A stretch of DNA of 64,000 nt from positions 16,215,001 through 16,279,000 of the forward strand of contig WPIO01000001.1 in NCBI GenBank assembly GCA_009760855.2, written 5' to 3'. The position numbers and the translations under genes were made by a program. The stretch is from Cristatella mucedo (Eukaryota; Bryozoa; Phylactolaemata; Cristatellidae). Shown one piece after another: positions 46,881 to 59,023 of the stretch (position 1 is the first letter of the stretch; each line of letters opens with the position of its first letter). The notes under the pieces were generated by a model that saw only the letters and a list, made by a program, of their open reading frames with translations, was not told the DNA's origin and ran no database searches.

Positions 46881-49800
46881 CTACGGGTATATCGATAGAA
46901 TTAGCATACGCCGCACGATGCTACGAAAAGTCATGCCCGAAGAGCCACCGCATCTTTCCGTCGCAGTTTTCAAGTGCGAGCTGTCGAGCGGACAAGCTAA
47001 GAAGAAGTCCTGCCGGCCGCCCGCGACCACTCCCACGCCGCCATAAGTAATTCGTCGCGGCTGACACTTGCTGCTGTCGCCGCCGGTCTCCTTTGTCGGG
47101 CAGTGAGGGCCGGGTTCGACTCGCTACGAGCAAGACTTGACTTAAGAAGCCTCTTCCTTTGGCGCTCCGAGATTCCCAGCCTTTCTACAGAGTGACGAGT
47201 GGTTTACGAAGCAGGCAGCTGGTTCAGCTGCATGCTTTTTCCGACGGTGCTTTTGGCGTGGCCCGCCGGAAACGACCACAGTCAGTAGCACTGCGAACGA
47301 CAGGCAGCTGCTGCGCCAGGGACAGCCGCAGCAGCGCCACCATCGAGAAAACATCCGCCAGGCCCACCCACCCGAGCGGCGGCCGCAGACGAGATAGCCG
47401 GCGAGAGAAAGTGGCCAACGTTGCTGCTCCGAACAAACGACCAATGCAAGCGTAGCTGAGCGACGGCTAAACTTGCCGGCAAATCTAAATGAGCGTGCAT
47501 CCGGCGCCGCTCGACAGCAGCGCCGTGCCGCTGTAATGCTGGACGGGCACCCGAAGCCCGTTCGCACCCGAAGCCCTGATCCGGTAGCCTCGCGCCGCTC
47601 GAGCCGAGCGAGACGCGGCTCCGCGAGAGAGCGCAGCTGAGACCGAGGCTCGTACCCCTGCAGGTGGCCTGGCAGTAGTAGCCCATCACGACCGGATTCG
47701 TACACTGCTGCTGCTTCGCAAAGGATGAGCAGGAGGCGGCTCCCATCCAATCCGTCTTTCCTGCGCACGCTGCGGTGGAAGGCGCGACCACCTGAGGGGG
47801 CGGCGGCCGCACGACTGCCGGCTGAACGACAGGCGCCACCGGCGCCACGGGTTGAGGTTGCACCACTACAACGAAGACGGAGCGCTTGAGATTCGCGCTG
47901 ATCGTGCTTTATGCCTTAAATCTAGACGATGAGTCCAACAATGTCAACCTCTGAGCAGATCGGCTAACACTCGGTTCGGCTAGAGAGTCAATAATTTGTC
48001 ATCGTAGATCGAGAGCATGAGTATTCAAAAGAAGGGGTCCTTAGGCCGAACCCTCGGCTACCACATACTTTACGGGCTCTCTAGATGAGTGGCAGCAGTG
48101 TACATCTGCACTCTGGCATCTCCCGCTAAGGTATGACCTAACCATGCTGAGCACTGTACCAGTGATATCCTGGTGGGCGGAGAAGCACTCCAGAAGGATC
48201 TAGTGGTCAATGGTGTAAAATGTCGCTGAGAGATCCAGGAGAATGAGCAGAGAGACACTACTCTGATCAGCATTGTTGGTTAGGTCACTGTAAACCAGAA
48301 GCAGAGCAGTTTTCCTGGAGTAGTTAGCTGGAACTCCCGATTGAACTTACAAGCAAGATCTGAAGTATTGATGTACTCATCTAGTTGCTAGACCATCAAA
48401 CGCTCAAGTGTCTCGGATAATAATTGCAGAACGGAGACTACATGGAATTTACTCGAGTTCGGACGATCTGGGGTAGGCTTTCTAATGAGTGGCCTGACAA
48501 CTACCGCTTTCAGAATGGATGGGACTTCGCTCGTAGCCACGCGTAGATTTACAATATTTGCTATGGTGAGCAGCAACAGGTCTATCCCCTCATAAGGCGA
48601 ACTGTTGGGATAGGATCTAAACCCTGGAGTATTGGCTCAGGAGTAAGGTGCTCTTTCTTCGCGACCCGGGTCTTGGTTCGAATCCTCCAGTGGGTGATCC
48701 TTGTTTTCCTACAGCATGCAGTGGCAATAGTCGTAAAGGCTCTCCTGCCTCTATATAAACGATTCTATTGAATCAGCTAACCTTTAACCTTTAGAAGACC
48801 GAGGGTTTGGGTAGTGACAAGTTTATTTAAGACACGCATGAAAGAATTGAGAGAACAAGAGCGGGTGATTATGAGTAGGAGTTCTGCAGAGATGACAGTG
48901 ATTTCATGGAGTCCCTAATCTATCCTATCTTACCTACAAATAATTTTGGGAAACACTTTGCCAATCGCCATTAGGATCGCTGGGCAGTATGCTTTCTTGG
49001 GAGCGGTTAAGCAGATGGTCGATGTAAGAACAATACAATATTCGTACTGTAGATCTGTGATTCCACAAGTTCTCTATAAAATCTGGACTTAGCTACAGCT
49101 AAAATGAATGACACTACAATAATTTTCTGACGACAAGCTGTGGCTGGTGGGTCCCGACATATTGGCGGCTTTCTCAAGTCTGTTTTGTGTTCCTTACTCT
49201 CTGTATGGCAGCCATTAACCAAAGGGCGTCTCGGCGGGTGCGGACCTTTCCTTTAGTCAGCGGATGCAAACTCATCAAGGACATTGCCTAGTGTCGCGCT
49301 GTAGCATTGCATACTGGCGAGAATGTCAGTAGAAGGACAAAGTAGAGGGGTAGAGGATGCCAATTTGCTGCGGACAGCATCAATTTCAAGATACTTGAGG
49401 TTTCGTGACTCAAACGTCATGTTGGATTTCGAAAGAGAACATCTTTCCAGGGAGAATTAAATCTCATATGATCAAGCATGCTGACTGGGGTGACGATAGC
49501 GGGTGAAAGTGTACAATCTCGGGAGAAATTCTTATCAAAGGGTGGTGGCCTTTGATATGGGTGGGGGCCTTGAGCGTGCGTACGGAGGCGCAGGCATTTA
49601 CTTAGATAGTGAACATGTGCTGGAACACATCGGAACAGATAAAAAATAATATAATTTATTAGTATAGCGTCCCAAGAAAATTTAGTCTCTATTCAGGCGC
49701 TTCACATATGCCTCGAGGCTCGAGCCCACGACCTCAGCCAGGCCTTGGTCAGGGCGAGCACCTAAACCACTAGATGGGTTATTAACGTGGATATAAAAAT

Positions 49801-51192
49801 AACCAAGAATAACAATAGAGCAATTTTCAATACAGAGTTTGGGGAAAACATCAGAAAAGTCGGAGGCGAAGCTAGGATTGCTGCCCTGTGTGCTCGATAA
49901 AAGTCACTACCAGCAACGTCACAACCAGTTACGTGACCGGTGCAGTTTTTTGCTTTCCAGTAGGCCGAATTTGCTCGATCCTCCGCAAGATTTCACAGTT
50001 TGAGCCGGCCATTTTATCATCATTCTTAACCTCCTACCTTGACTTCCCGCAGCGTTCCCGCACATCCTAACAGGATCTTGATTCGACGGTCCTGGGCACC
50101 AGCATGCACAGTCCTTACCGTAAAATCCTTCAGCGGGACAGCTCTGAGGCGGACAGCCACTATTCTCTGTAAAAATGAAACAAGCCGCCGTGCACCGGTG
50201 CGAACGGCGCCAGACAGCGCACCGATGGATGGCGTCGGAGCGATAGCAGGCTGCTCCGAGTGCAGTGGCACGCTCGCTTCAGCTAAGAAGTCGAAGCTAG
50301 CGCTTACTTGTGGTATGCCACGTGCTCTTTCGCGAATGCGCGTACACGCACGGGCGTGCTAGACTTCGGAAGCGCTCAGTCCAGCGTCGCAGGCAGCGCT
50401 CACGCCTCTCCTCCTCGCTTCTCTTCACGCCTCTCCTCCTCGCTTCTCTCCTCGCTTCTCTCCACGCCTTTCCTCCTCACCTCTCCTCCTCGGCTCTCCT
50501 CCTCGCCTCTCTCCTCGCCTCTCCTCCTCGCTTCTCTCCTCGCCTCTCCTCCTCACCTCTCCTCCTCGTCTCTCTTCCTCACCTCTCCTCCTCACCTCTC
50601 CTCCTCGCCTCTCTCCTCGCCTCTCTTCCTCGCTTCGCCTTCTTTGCACTCATGACGCTGCACATTCTACGCCCTCGTGTATAGTTCCGGCGGCAGCGTC
50701 AGGCCGACGCTCACGACAAGCTTTGGCTGGACGGACGAGCAGGCAAGGTGTGCGACGTGAATGGTCGCACACCTAGTGGGTTTCTCCAGGTGCGAGCACG
50801 CTACGTCCATCTCCAGTGACAAAGTGAGCGCTTTGCCGGACACTTTGCCGCCGGACGCTCCCGGAGCTGTGGCTAAAGCAGCCGCAGGGCAGAAGCACAT
50901 ACGGACGCGCCCGGCCGCTAAACTTCGGCGTACATATACATACATGTACTTACTTCATATTACAGCTATACAGCATATTTTAAGTGCCTAGAAAGAGATT
51001 ACGTTTTCTGATGGCGCTATACACATCTCTACTAATTAAAGCGACAAAGTCCGTCACGCCGCAAGGTGACGCACTTGCATCACGTGGCAAAATGTCGCAC
51101 GTCCGTCAAGCGGCAATGTGGCGCACTGTTGCCTTCCAAGACGGAATTACTATGACTCAGCGTAGCAAGCCCACAGTCGGTGAGCTGCTCGT

Positions 51193-51235
<43 letters not shown>

Positions 51236-54200
51236 CAACTGCAGCGCACGAGACAACTGCGCTGAGTCAGTGGCCCATGCTATTCCGACGTTATTCCGAC
51301 GGCAGACCGTCATCGCTCGTGGCTCACTGCTGCTACACTTTAGCGATCGACTGGCAGCTCTTTTCGCTGAGTTTCTTCGGCATGCAATGGTCGGCGCTAT
51401 GTGCTATGTGCTGTGCGCTATGTGCTACACTTTAGAGATCGACTGGCAGCTCTTTTCGCTGAGTTTCTTCGGCATGCAATGGTCGGCGCTATGCGAAGGT
51501 GGTACCGTACCGCCAGGCAACGGACGCTCCTCAATGCGGTGACCCGCATCGAGACACGAGCGAGCGCAGCAATTGGCGGATCGAGCATCGAGACCGACCA
51601 CGCTGAATCGGGGAGCAACGCAAAGTGTCCTCGACCTTAGCATTCCCCTTTCGCTGCATCGATTTCATAGCCTTCGACTTCCTTAAATATGGAAAATGAA
51701 AAACATAATTCATTTGCATAGCGCCCTAAGAGAATTGAATCTCTATATCAAGGCACTTCACATTTGCCGCAGGGCTCGAGCCCACGAACTCGTTTTCGTA
51801 TAGCCACCATGTCCACTATTCCTAAGCTCGCCAGTTTCGAAACACCTACTGCGGCTACCTCGTGCTGATACAGCTGCGCTTAGTGCGACGTCACTAGATA
51901 CCATACTAATGCTTTCCATGCAGCATCTGTAAAGTGCCTAGAAAAGAGATTTAGTTCTCTGATGGCGCTATACAAATTTGTTATTACTATTAATGGTACT
52001 ATTAACACGTCTGACTCACCGAGACATGATCGACGACTATGCGGAATGCGTCTCGGATCGACTCGCTGCGATGCTCGATTCGAAATGAAAACTGAACTAC
52101 TGTACGAATCGCTGTGTTGGCGTGCTGCGGGCATGGCCCCTGCAACTAGCCGCTCGCTAGAATGTGGCCTTCCGAGGTAAGCTTGACGGAATGGAAGCAC
52201 GGATGGCAGGGAGGTGTGATGAATACGAATTGACTAGGCAGCTCTGGAAGGTAAAATGAACCCGGTTGAACGTCATTCACGCGAGAAAGTTTCTACTGCA
52301 CACATTTTTGTCCTTCATCGTATCTCCCTTATTGTATCTCCGCTTATCCACCCGAAACACGCATTGCCTCTGAATCTCAACCCAAGCGTAGGGCATTCCC
52401 ACTTCACGATCCAGATTTCGTGTTAAATTCTTACAGCACGCCATTCTTTATTGTTCGCTGCAAGTAGGGTGATAGCCACTAAGGCTCTTCTACCGTTATA
52501 TAAATGAGGCCATTTGAATCAGCTGCCCTCTACTTTACATACATCGCATCCTCAAGTGCTACATGCCCTGCGAGGTTACACAATACACTGCCCGTATGCG
52601 TTAAAGCCTTCGGCCGCTCATGAAACTAGTGATTAACTGCCTTTCTAAAACATCAAACTCGACATCACGTAATTAGGTAATTAGTGGCAGGGACATTAAT
52701 TGTAATCTCAAGTGAAAATAATTACATTAATTGTAAAATAAAAAAGGCCTACACCGGAGACAGCTCATGGAAATATAAAAAGCCGAACGGCTATACTTTT
52801 ACTTGCCTGCGCACTTGTACATAAGGTTGGCGGTCTTGATATCTTTGAAACTGAAACTATCTTGGTTTCCCATCTTGGCTTGAAATTGGGGATATAGTGC
52901 CACCATTGTCGACTGGCCGTTCGAGGAAAAAGCCTGGAACGTAAACACCTCTTTACTCGCACATTGTAACTAACAAATCCTCCCCATGTGGTTCTACTAA
53001 ACCACGTCGCCTGATCGGCTACCGCTTACCGGGTCTTCATGCCACCTCTTATTAAACTCATTGTCTCTGGCTCTCTGAGTAGCTTTCTTATTTAAGAAAT
53101 TTAAAACTCACCTGTACTTACTATGTACACATATAGATGACAAGAAGTTCGCTCTGCGACTTGAATCTTGAGCTTTTCCATTCATCTTTTTATTTATCGC
53201 AGTAGCTCTGACAACCTCGCGCACTCGCTATAGCGAGAAGCGGCCTCATAAGGATGAGGCTGGGCCATATGTCAACAACAAGTAAAGACGCGCATTTTTA
53301 TAGCCTATATTAAAGCAGAAGCAGGAAGAATTTATTGGTAGCCTCTATTTGCAACAGGAGAGGCGCTGTGATGGCCTCATCGCTGTTTGCCAAAACAGTT
53401 CTCAGTACAAAGTGCAACTATGTATAAAAGAGATCCTCGAGTCATCCGCCACGTGTAAGGATGATATTAAAACAGATAACGAGACCAATTTCACTGTTGA
53501 GGAGCAACAGCATTCACGGCACAACACCGCTAAAGGAAATTTTCCGCCTCTGTCAATAGCAGCTAGCAGTTTCGATGCCTCGAGAAGTTTCTCACCGTTC
53601 CGCCGTAATGCATGACGCTTTCATAGTCATAAGCCACTCCTTCGTCGTCAACCTGCTGAGTTGTGAGCTTATCAAAATTGCTCTCCATGCCAAGCATCAC
53701 GTTTTCGAGGTGAACTTGTATGTACGAGTCTCTATCTGGTCTTGAGTGTTCATGATTAAAACCTATTGCATGACCAAGTTCGTGGACAACAATTCCTTTC
53801 TGAAAAACAGGGAAACGTGCGATTTATGGATGCGGCCAGTATTGCATACTGCATCACTACTGAGCATAAGCGGCGCCATATCCCGTGGTGCCTAATTGCA
53901 AAACTTACTCCAAATTTTGCTTTTGTTTATTTTATGGTCGCCGCAAGATCTGGTATGATCTAACTAGTTATTACACTTTCTAATAACCTGGGTATCTACT
54001 TGGCTGTGAGTCTGACCAGATTTTACAACATATTTATAAGTCTAGCACTAACGTTATATCAATCAGTGCAAAGAAATTTGAATACCAAGCTTTATGCTAC
54101 GATCTTTTTTGAGGATAAAAAAACTCAAGAGGCTTGGCAGCATCAATTCGAAAACTTAGCAGACAATGGTGGTACTTTCTGCTCTACAGAGAGCTATGAA

Positions 54201-57200
54201 GCCTAAGAAATCATTCGATAGTGCTTCCTTTGCAAAAAATGTAAAGTGCCTGGAAAGAGATTGAATTCTTTTAGGGCGCTACATCAAATGTATTATTATT
54301 ATTATGTACCTATTTTAATTATTATTTTAAATTCGCAGGTCTTTGGTCATAACTAAAGTCTGAAATATAAAAGTTGGAACTGCCGAAAGTCTTGAACCAC
54401 AAGCACTGTAACTACGCATCAACTCAACGAAGCCTTTGCTCACAATGGCTATCAAGCATTGCATCCTCGCTGTAGCACTCGCCGTCTGCAATACCGGAAG
54501 TGGCTGACTTGTGAAGATTTCATGTTTGAACTATGATTGCATATCATTGACACAACGAAGATGGAATTCACGTTCAGATTCAAGAGGCCTTGGCTGATGT
54601 TCTTCGATAACGTCTATAGGCTGACTTTTTCGCGAGGTACTGCAAAACCCTCTTGCCTCTTGAAACCCTATTGTCTCTGACCTTTTTATTATACAGGCAA
54701 CTGAAATTAGGCACGTACACGTGCACTGACTAAGCTACTCTCTCGGTAGTAACCGCAGGGCTGCAGTAACCTCAACTAGGTGATCATACATTGGCACCAT
54801 CGCTTCGCCTTATGGGTGGTGGTTATCTCAGTTGAGAGCTTTCGCTGTCCACAATCTTATTTCTCCTAGATGCCATCTTATCAATATCTTGCTCTCAATT
54901 AAATGTGTGCTCACGCTCTATTTTTTCTCCATTTCAAAGCACTTTCATCCCAAGTGGGGCTCGTATCGGCTCCATCTCGCTGTCTTTCTTCATAAGCCAG
55001 CGATGAGAGTTGGTAGGTTAATTCGAGCCAAGTAAAGTAAAGTAAAAGTTAGCTGATCACGCTGCCTCTCTCTTAAATAGCGCCAGAAGAGCCTTGGCAA
55101 CCATGACTCCGCTCGAAATGAGAAATACTGGATTGCCTGCTGCAGGACTTGAACCTGCAACATGATCGTGAAGTGCGAGCATCTTACCCCTGAGCCAAGA
55201 CTCATATTGACTCCTAAACCTTGGATAAGGCTAGAACTTTGCCTGGCTCTACACTGTGCATATTTTCGCTCTCCTTTGAAAATTCAGCCAACCTACCTAG
55301 ATAGAAGCGTGAGCCTGAGGATGATTGAAAAGCTGTTACACTTATTGAAGTATCCAAGATACAATAACCTGTACGTCGAAATGAAGCTCAGAAAACTGCA
55401 GCTTTAGCAAATAACAAGTAGCAAATTTACGCCCAGACTTTTCGCAGCTCAGCCTCTTACCACACGACAGCCAACACCGAGGTTGCATGTCTGATAGCCG
55501 GTGCTTTGGTAGTAAGCAATTGAATAACCAATGACTGAATTACACCCGACGCCATTCTGAATTTTCAAGTAGTAAGGGTCGGATGCCATTGTTGGTCTAA
55601 AGTGTAGGCAGGTATATTTGTGGTAGTCGTTAATAGCCATCTGGATAATAGACACCTCCTGTGAATCTATTAAGTGCAGAACAATGCTGAATTATCGAGT
55701 CAAATTCCTACTAAAAATCTTGCAATCATGAATGCGTATATAATCTGCAGCATTTGAGCTCAGTGCTGCTGGTTACCATGGTAATATGTTTATACGTAAA
55801 CGTTTGTACGTATTGAGCCTATTAGAACTGCAGCTGAACTTGGGCTGCTTTAAGTGTTCCTTTTTAAAATTATGTGTAGCTATAAAAGTACGTGGGTATA
55901 AAGGTATAGGAACGCGTGTAAGTATAGATTCATCTGTGCTTTTGATGTGTTCTCTTTATATAATGTCCATATATATATATATACTTATGTGTACATATGT
56001 GTGTGCGTTTGTGCTTGTGCATGCATGCATATATGTACACGTAAGTATATATATATATATATATATATATATTATGTATGTATATTATATTTATATATAT
56101 ATATATATATATCTAATAGTAGTTTAATAAAGATTGAAATCAATTTGGAACTTCACACTAACAAACCCAAAGGCTAAGGAGATTTTGCGACACAAATATT
56201 AAAAAATCAGAAAGCGGTATTACATTAATTCAAATCAAAATAGGAAAGGATAACTTAATTTGCATTTCAGTTCGGGGAGCTAGTGGCAAAGGTGTAATGC
56301 AAAGCATGAATGAGCGGCGCTTGAAGATGTGACTGGATGCAGATCAAGACCATGTATAAATAGCTAGCATATACTCCTACACAAAAGAAAGGGCCACAAA
56401 GACCTTAAATTCCTTTCGCGGCGGACTTGTGAATGCAAGGGAATGCCTCTGCTGCAACCTCTGCTGCAGCTCACATAAGTGATGACGAGAGAGCCCATCG
56501 ATGCGTCATCTCAAACAGAATCAAGCAACCACTGCGCATCCTCCATCCTAGCCTGATGCAAGGCACAGTGGTTAGAGTTTAGCTACACAATATGCACAAC
56601 TAGCTCGTGAGAGAAAAATAACTTCTAGTCCTCTCGTCATGGCACAAGCGGTGCATTTGCTCGATCGCCCTCCTCCGCGGAAGCATGGCAGTTAGGCCAC
56701 CCTAGTGACAACCATTCAATATCTGAATATCAGATGGAGCGGAAAATTAAGCTTGGGTAAGAAAGATCTAGCGGAAATTCTGTAGTGCCAATCATGGCCA
56801 AACATAGGTAGAAATAAAAGACAAAAAGACTGAGTGAAATGAAGAGGTTCTCGACAGAACTTGTGGCCAAGTTCTTGAAAGAATTTCCAAAAGCCCATAC
56901 AAACATCAATTTGACATTACAATAAAAACAATAAATGTGCCATTCGCTGGTATCTGCTTTCTCAAAGGAGTCAAAGGCAAATCTGTGTACAGGACTAGAC
57001 CGCTGGCGATGGCTGGCCGGCTGGCAGCTGCTCAGCTGCAGACGAGCGGTCTGAACGCTCGCGCCGCGCCCCAGCGACAGCCGTCAGCAAGAGCTTCGAA
57101 GAGTGGTGAAGGTGAAGGTGAGTTACGAGTCGGACATAGATGAGCTCCTTTAGCTACGATTTGAAACCGAGCAAAGCTGTTGTCCCGCCTTGGCCATATA

Positions 57201-58363
57201 AAGTATCTGTAAGGAACAAATATGTGCGATAGTGCTAGAAACTCTGAACGGCAACATTTCGCGCTCGTACTACGATCTAGGGACTAACTCGCTTTGAAAC
57301 TGCATTTTTCTCTTTGAACTGTAGGATACAGAGTAAGGCATCGCTTGATCGACCTGGGGAAGCTCTTTTGAAGGTATAGAAGCAATGGCGACGACACGAT
57401 GGCCTGTTTAGGGCGCTTGCCTTCCGATGCACATTCGGGCTGCTTTTACCAAATTAGTAAGCGATGGGCGGTAGTCCTCTGGAAATTCGATTTCGACCAC
57501 GCCCGACCCTCAGGGCGACTACAAACTGCAGTCCTGAGCTGAATAGCACTGACGAAGAGGGTACTCACTGAAGTCATTTGATATGGTGTACGGCACTACT
57601 CCCTGCGGCCATCGCGTCCTAGCGTCCCGCAGCGCCATCCTTTTCCTTTTGGTCGGACTTGAAAAAAGAGCCAGATGAAGTCGAAGCATGCAACTGTACA
57701 GGCACGAGGCCGCCCTTGCTCGACTAAGTGTTTTCCTTTTGGAATAAGATTGAGGCACAAATCGTAAATAGAGCATAAAAAGTGCTGCGGCGGGGAGGTC
57801 CAGCTCGAGGGGTACGAGAGCAGCACAAGCAGCACAATCCGCCGCCCGGTACTGCTCACCTGCCGTGCCGCTCCAGGAACTGGTCACGTTTCAAGATTAT
57901 GTCCAGCTCATCGATGACAATGTCGTCGTCGAACTGGAAAACTGTATTGGCCTGTTCTGAAAAAGCAGTCGACAGCGCAGCTAGTAACCAGGGCCTGCAT
58001 TCTTCGCACCGCTACAGATCTGAATGGGCGGCGGCAACGGCCGCTGCATTGCCGAGGGCTGCGGCACAGGCAGCGGCGGCAGGGTCGCCGACGAGCGCTT
58101 CGAGCTCTCACGTACGGTACGCTCTCTGGCTTGCGTCGGCAGCTTCGATAAGAGCCATGTCCATGGTTAGGTGCTTCCCGTTTATGAAAACCGCAAGCGC
58201 ACGATCAGCGAACTACAAAGTAAAACAGCTTGGCTGAGTCGGCCTGTGCCTGCTAGAGTGGCGGAGGCGGCGGCGGCGGCCGAGCCTGCGGTGGTCCGCT
58301 CACTGGAGGTCGTCTTACCGACGCTAGCGCTAGAGAGACGTAGATAAATGTCGTGGAGCCCAT
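46881..58363 (-). CDS. Secreted astacin-like zinc metalloprotease with ShKT domain, nine exons
   Basis: Exons (minus strand): 58363-58319, 58212-58116, 57956-57860, 57657-57569, 55666-55461, 53799-53596, 52933-52807, 47865-47656 and 46996-46881. Every junction has matching phase, and the total is 396 codons plus stop. Residues 1 to about 22 are a signal peptide; a propeptide follows with an FDDD motif (56-59) near the usual FxGD switch, then a KRKR furin-type site (83-86). The catalytic domain starts ALRDARTRWPQGVVPY and has zinc site HELGHAIGFNHEHSRPDR (184-201) and Met-turn SVMHY (239-243). C129 and C287 fit the outer disulphide. A Val/Pro-rich linker (about 289-320) leads to a six-cysteine ShKT domain (C322, 334, 343, 353, 357, 360) whose last Cys comes from exon 9. 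Introns are GT-AG except intron 7, whose donor is cag|gcaagt (GC-AG). ATTAAA at 46381 is a possible poly(A) signal. It is an extracellular endopeptidase; its substrate is unknown. Confidence 0.93.
48050..49580 (-). mobile_element. Degenerate L2-like LINE in astacin intron 7, split by a SINE
   Basis: The minus strand gives the endonuclease-RT linker near 49380-49130 (RNLKYLEIDAVRSKLASSTP, then KSRFYRELVESQ), the RT N-terminal block (ATSEVPSILKAVVVRPLIRK) near 48545-48485, and a palm block (FSWISQRHF, shifted frame) near 48240. SINE-A 48627-48780 interrupts it. The 3' end is missing and stops are frequent. Confidence 0.78.
48627..48780 (+). mobile_element. SINE-A copy nested in LINE
   Basis: Diverged head (tggctcaggagtaaggtgctc, B box ggttcgaatcc) and body (gtggcaatagtcgtaaaggctc), ending 'gaatcagctaa'. 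LINE coding blocks continue on both sides, so it inserted into the LINE. Confidence 0.8.
49651..49780 (-). mobile_element. SINE-B copy
   Basis: tRNA-like head with 'gggctcgagcc' and 'gaggtcgtg', and a LINE-like tail (gaagcgcctgaatagagact..) on the minus strand. It sits in astacin intron 7. Confidence 0.85.
49781..50400. other. Intron 7 of astacin gene, unclassified
   Basis: A moderately GC-rich patch at 50040-50390 has overlapping open frames on both strands without recognisable homology. Confidence 0.35.
50401..50645. repeat. CTCCTCCTCG-type pyrimidine minisatellite
   Basis: About 245 bases of degenerate 'cgcctctcctcct' and 'cgcttctct' units, pyrimidine-rich on the plus strand. Confidence 0.9.
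50646..50982. other. Intron 7 of astacin gene, unclassified
   Basis: GC-rich, with open frames on both strands. No homology was recognised. Confidence 0.35.
50983..51037 (+). repeat. L2-like LINE 3' tail fragment
   Basis: 'gtgcctagaaagagattacg..gatggcgctatacaca'. The ATT-rich terminus has decayed. Confidence 0.6.
51196..51236. repeat. (ATT)n microsatellite
   Basis: About 13 ATT units. Confidence 0.95.
51331..51515. repeat. Tandem duplication, two units of about 92 bp
   Basis: Units starting 'gctacactttag(c/a)gatcgactgg' at 51331 and 51423 are nearly identical over about 75 bases. They are separated by a short 'gtgctatgtgctgtgcgctat' slippage-like stretch. Confidence 0.9.
51702..51795 (-). 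mobile_element. SINE-B copy, 5' truncated
   Basis: The LINE-like tail and the B-box part of the tRNA head remain (gggctcgagccc). The A-box half is lost. Confidence 0.75.
51925..52005 (+). repeat. L2-like LINE 3' tail fragment
   Basis: 'tgtaaagtgcctagaaaaga..gatggcgctatacaaattt', followed by ATT-rich sequence. Confidence 0.7.
52006..52440. other. Intron 7 of astacin gene, unclassified
   Basis: Nothing recognised. Confidence 0.4.
52441..52526 (+). mobile_element. SINE-A copy, 5' truncated
   Basis: Only the body is present: 'tgatagccactaaggctctt', then 'gttatataaatgaggc' and the end 'gaatcagct'. Confidence 0.65.
54230..54306 (+). repeat. L2-like LINE 3' tail fragment
   Basis: 'aatgtaaagtgcctggaaag..tagggcgctacatcaaatg', then an ATT run. 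It lies in astacin intron 5. Confidence 0.7.
55051..55200 (-). mobile_element. SINE-A copy, diverged
   Basis: On the minus strand it has a tRNA head with B box 'ggttcaagtcc' and body with 'caaggctcttctggcgctat'. It lies in astacin intron 5. Confidence 0.7.
55970..56112. repeat. (AT)n/(GT)n compound microsatellite
   Basis: Alternating TA runs separated by TGTGTACATGTG-like and TATGTA segments. It lies in astacin intron 4. Confidence 0.9.
56113..57568. other. Intron 4 of astacin gene, unclassified
   Basis: No gene was recognised. A GC-richer patch lies at 56990-57130. The intron donor gtgagt is at 57568-57563. Confidence 0.5.
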
Positions 58364-58416
58364 GCGACCTTCGAGAAAGCGACGACTGCAGCGGCGGACA
58401 AGCGGCCGCCTCGGAG

Positions 58417-58425
58417 CTTTTATAA
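58417..58425 (-). promoter_or_regulatory. TATA box of astacin gene
   Basis: TTATAAAAG on the minus strand, 62 bases upstream of the ATG. That allows a start site about 30 bases downstream and a short 5' leader. It sits in CpG-rich DNA. Confidence 0.7.
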
Positions 58426-58858
58426 CCAGACGGTGGCTGGCGGCGCGCTCGGCTGCCGCAGCGAGCTGCGATCAATCTAGCGCAGCTCGGGCGGCGGGGC
58501 GGGCGCCGTGAGAAGCGGTGACTCTGCAGCTAAAGCGGCTAGCCACCAGACCCCTGGCGACCGCACGGAGAGAACTTTACTCACCGCCCATTTCCTTGCA
58601 AAGCCGAGACTCCCTCCTGCCCCTCCCCCGGCAATGAGGGCATTGCCGTCTTGGAATCTAAGGACATTTCTCGTCGGAGCGAGAAAACTAGGCGGCTGAC
58701 TATCGAAGGCACTCGAATCTGCCCCGGCGAAATTGGAAAATTATCTCGCTCTTTTCATGACATTCTTACCATCACAACAGTACTGAATAGCGAACCAAGA
58801 TTGGAAATCTTGCTTTGCCTCGACTCCGACTTTCTCGGTAAATACATAAATAAATCCT

Positions 58859-59023
58859 TGCTGATTAAACAGCCTCTTTTTGTATAGAGACAGAAGAGCC
58901 TTTTACGGCTATCACAACCGCTTACAGTGGCAATAAAGGATCGCCCACAGCAGGAATCGAACCCACGACCTCGGGACCGAGGTCGTGAAAGCAACCGCCT
59001 TACCTAGTGTGCCATCACGGCGG
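58859..59023 (-). mobile_element. SINE-A copy, well preserved
   Basis: Nearly identical to 7524-7688, including the hairpin (cacgacctcgg / ccgaggtcgtg) and B box ggttcgattcc. It lies about 430 bases upstream of the astacin TATA box. Confidence 0.88.

Noticed and set aside
47142-47768. 208-codon minus-strand ORF overlapping astacin exon 8
   Set aside because: It reads in a different frame from the Pro-rich/ShKT exon and runs through intron 8; the exon 8 model is supported by phases and the six-cysteine pattern.
55449-55660. Alternative acceptor cacag for astacin exon 5
   Set aside because: It would begin in phase 0, whereas exon 4 ends in phase 1; the aatag acceptor six bases upstream restores the frame.
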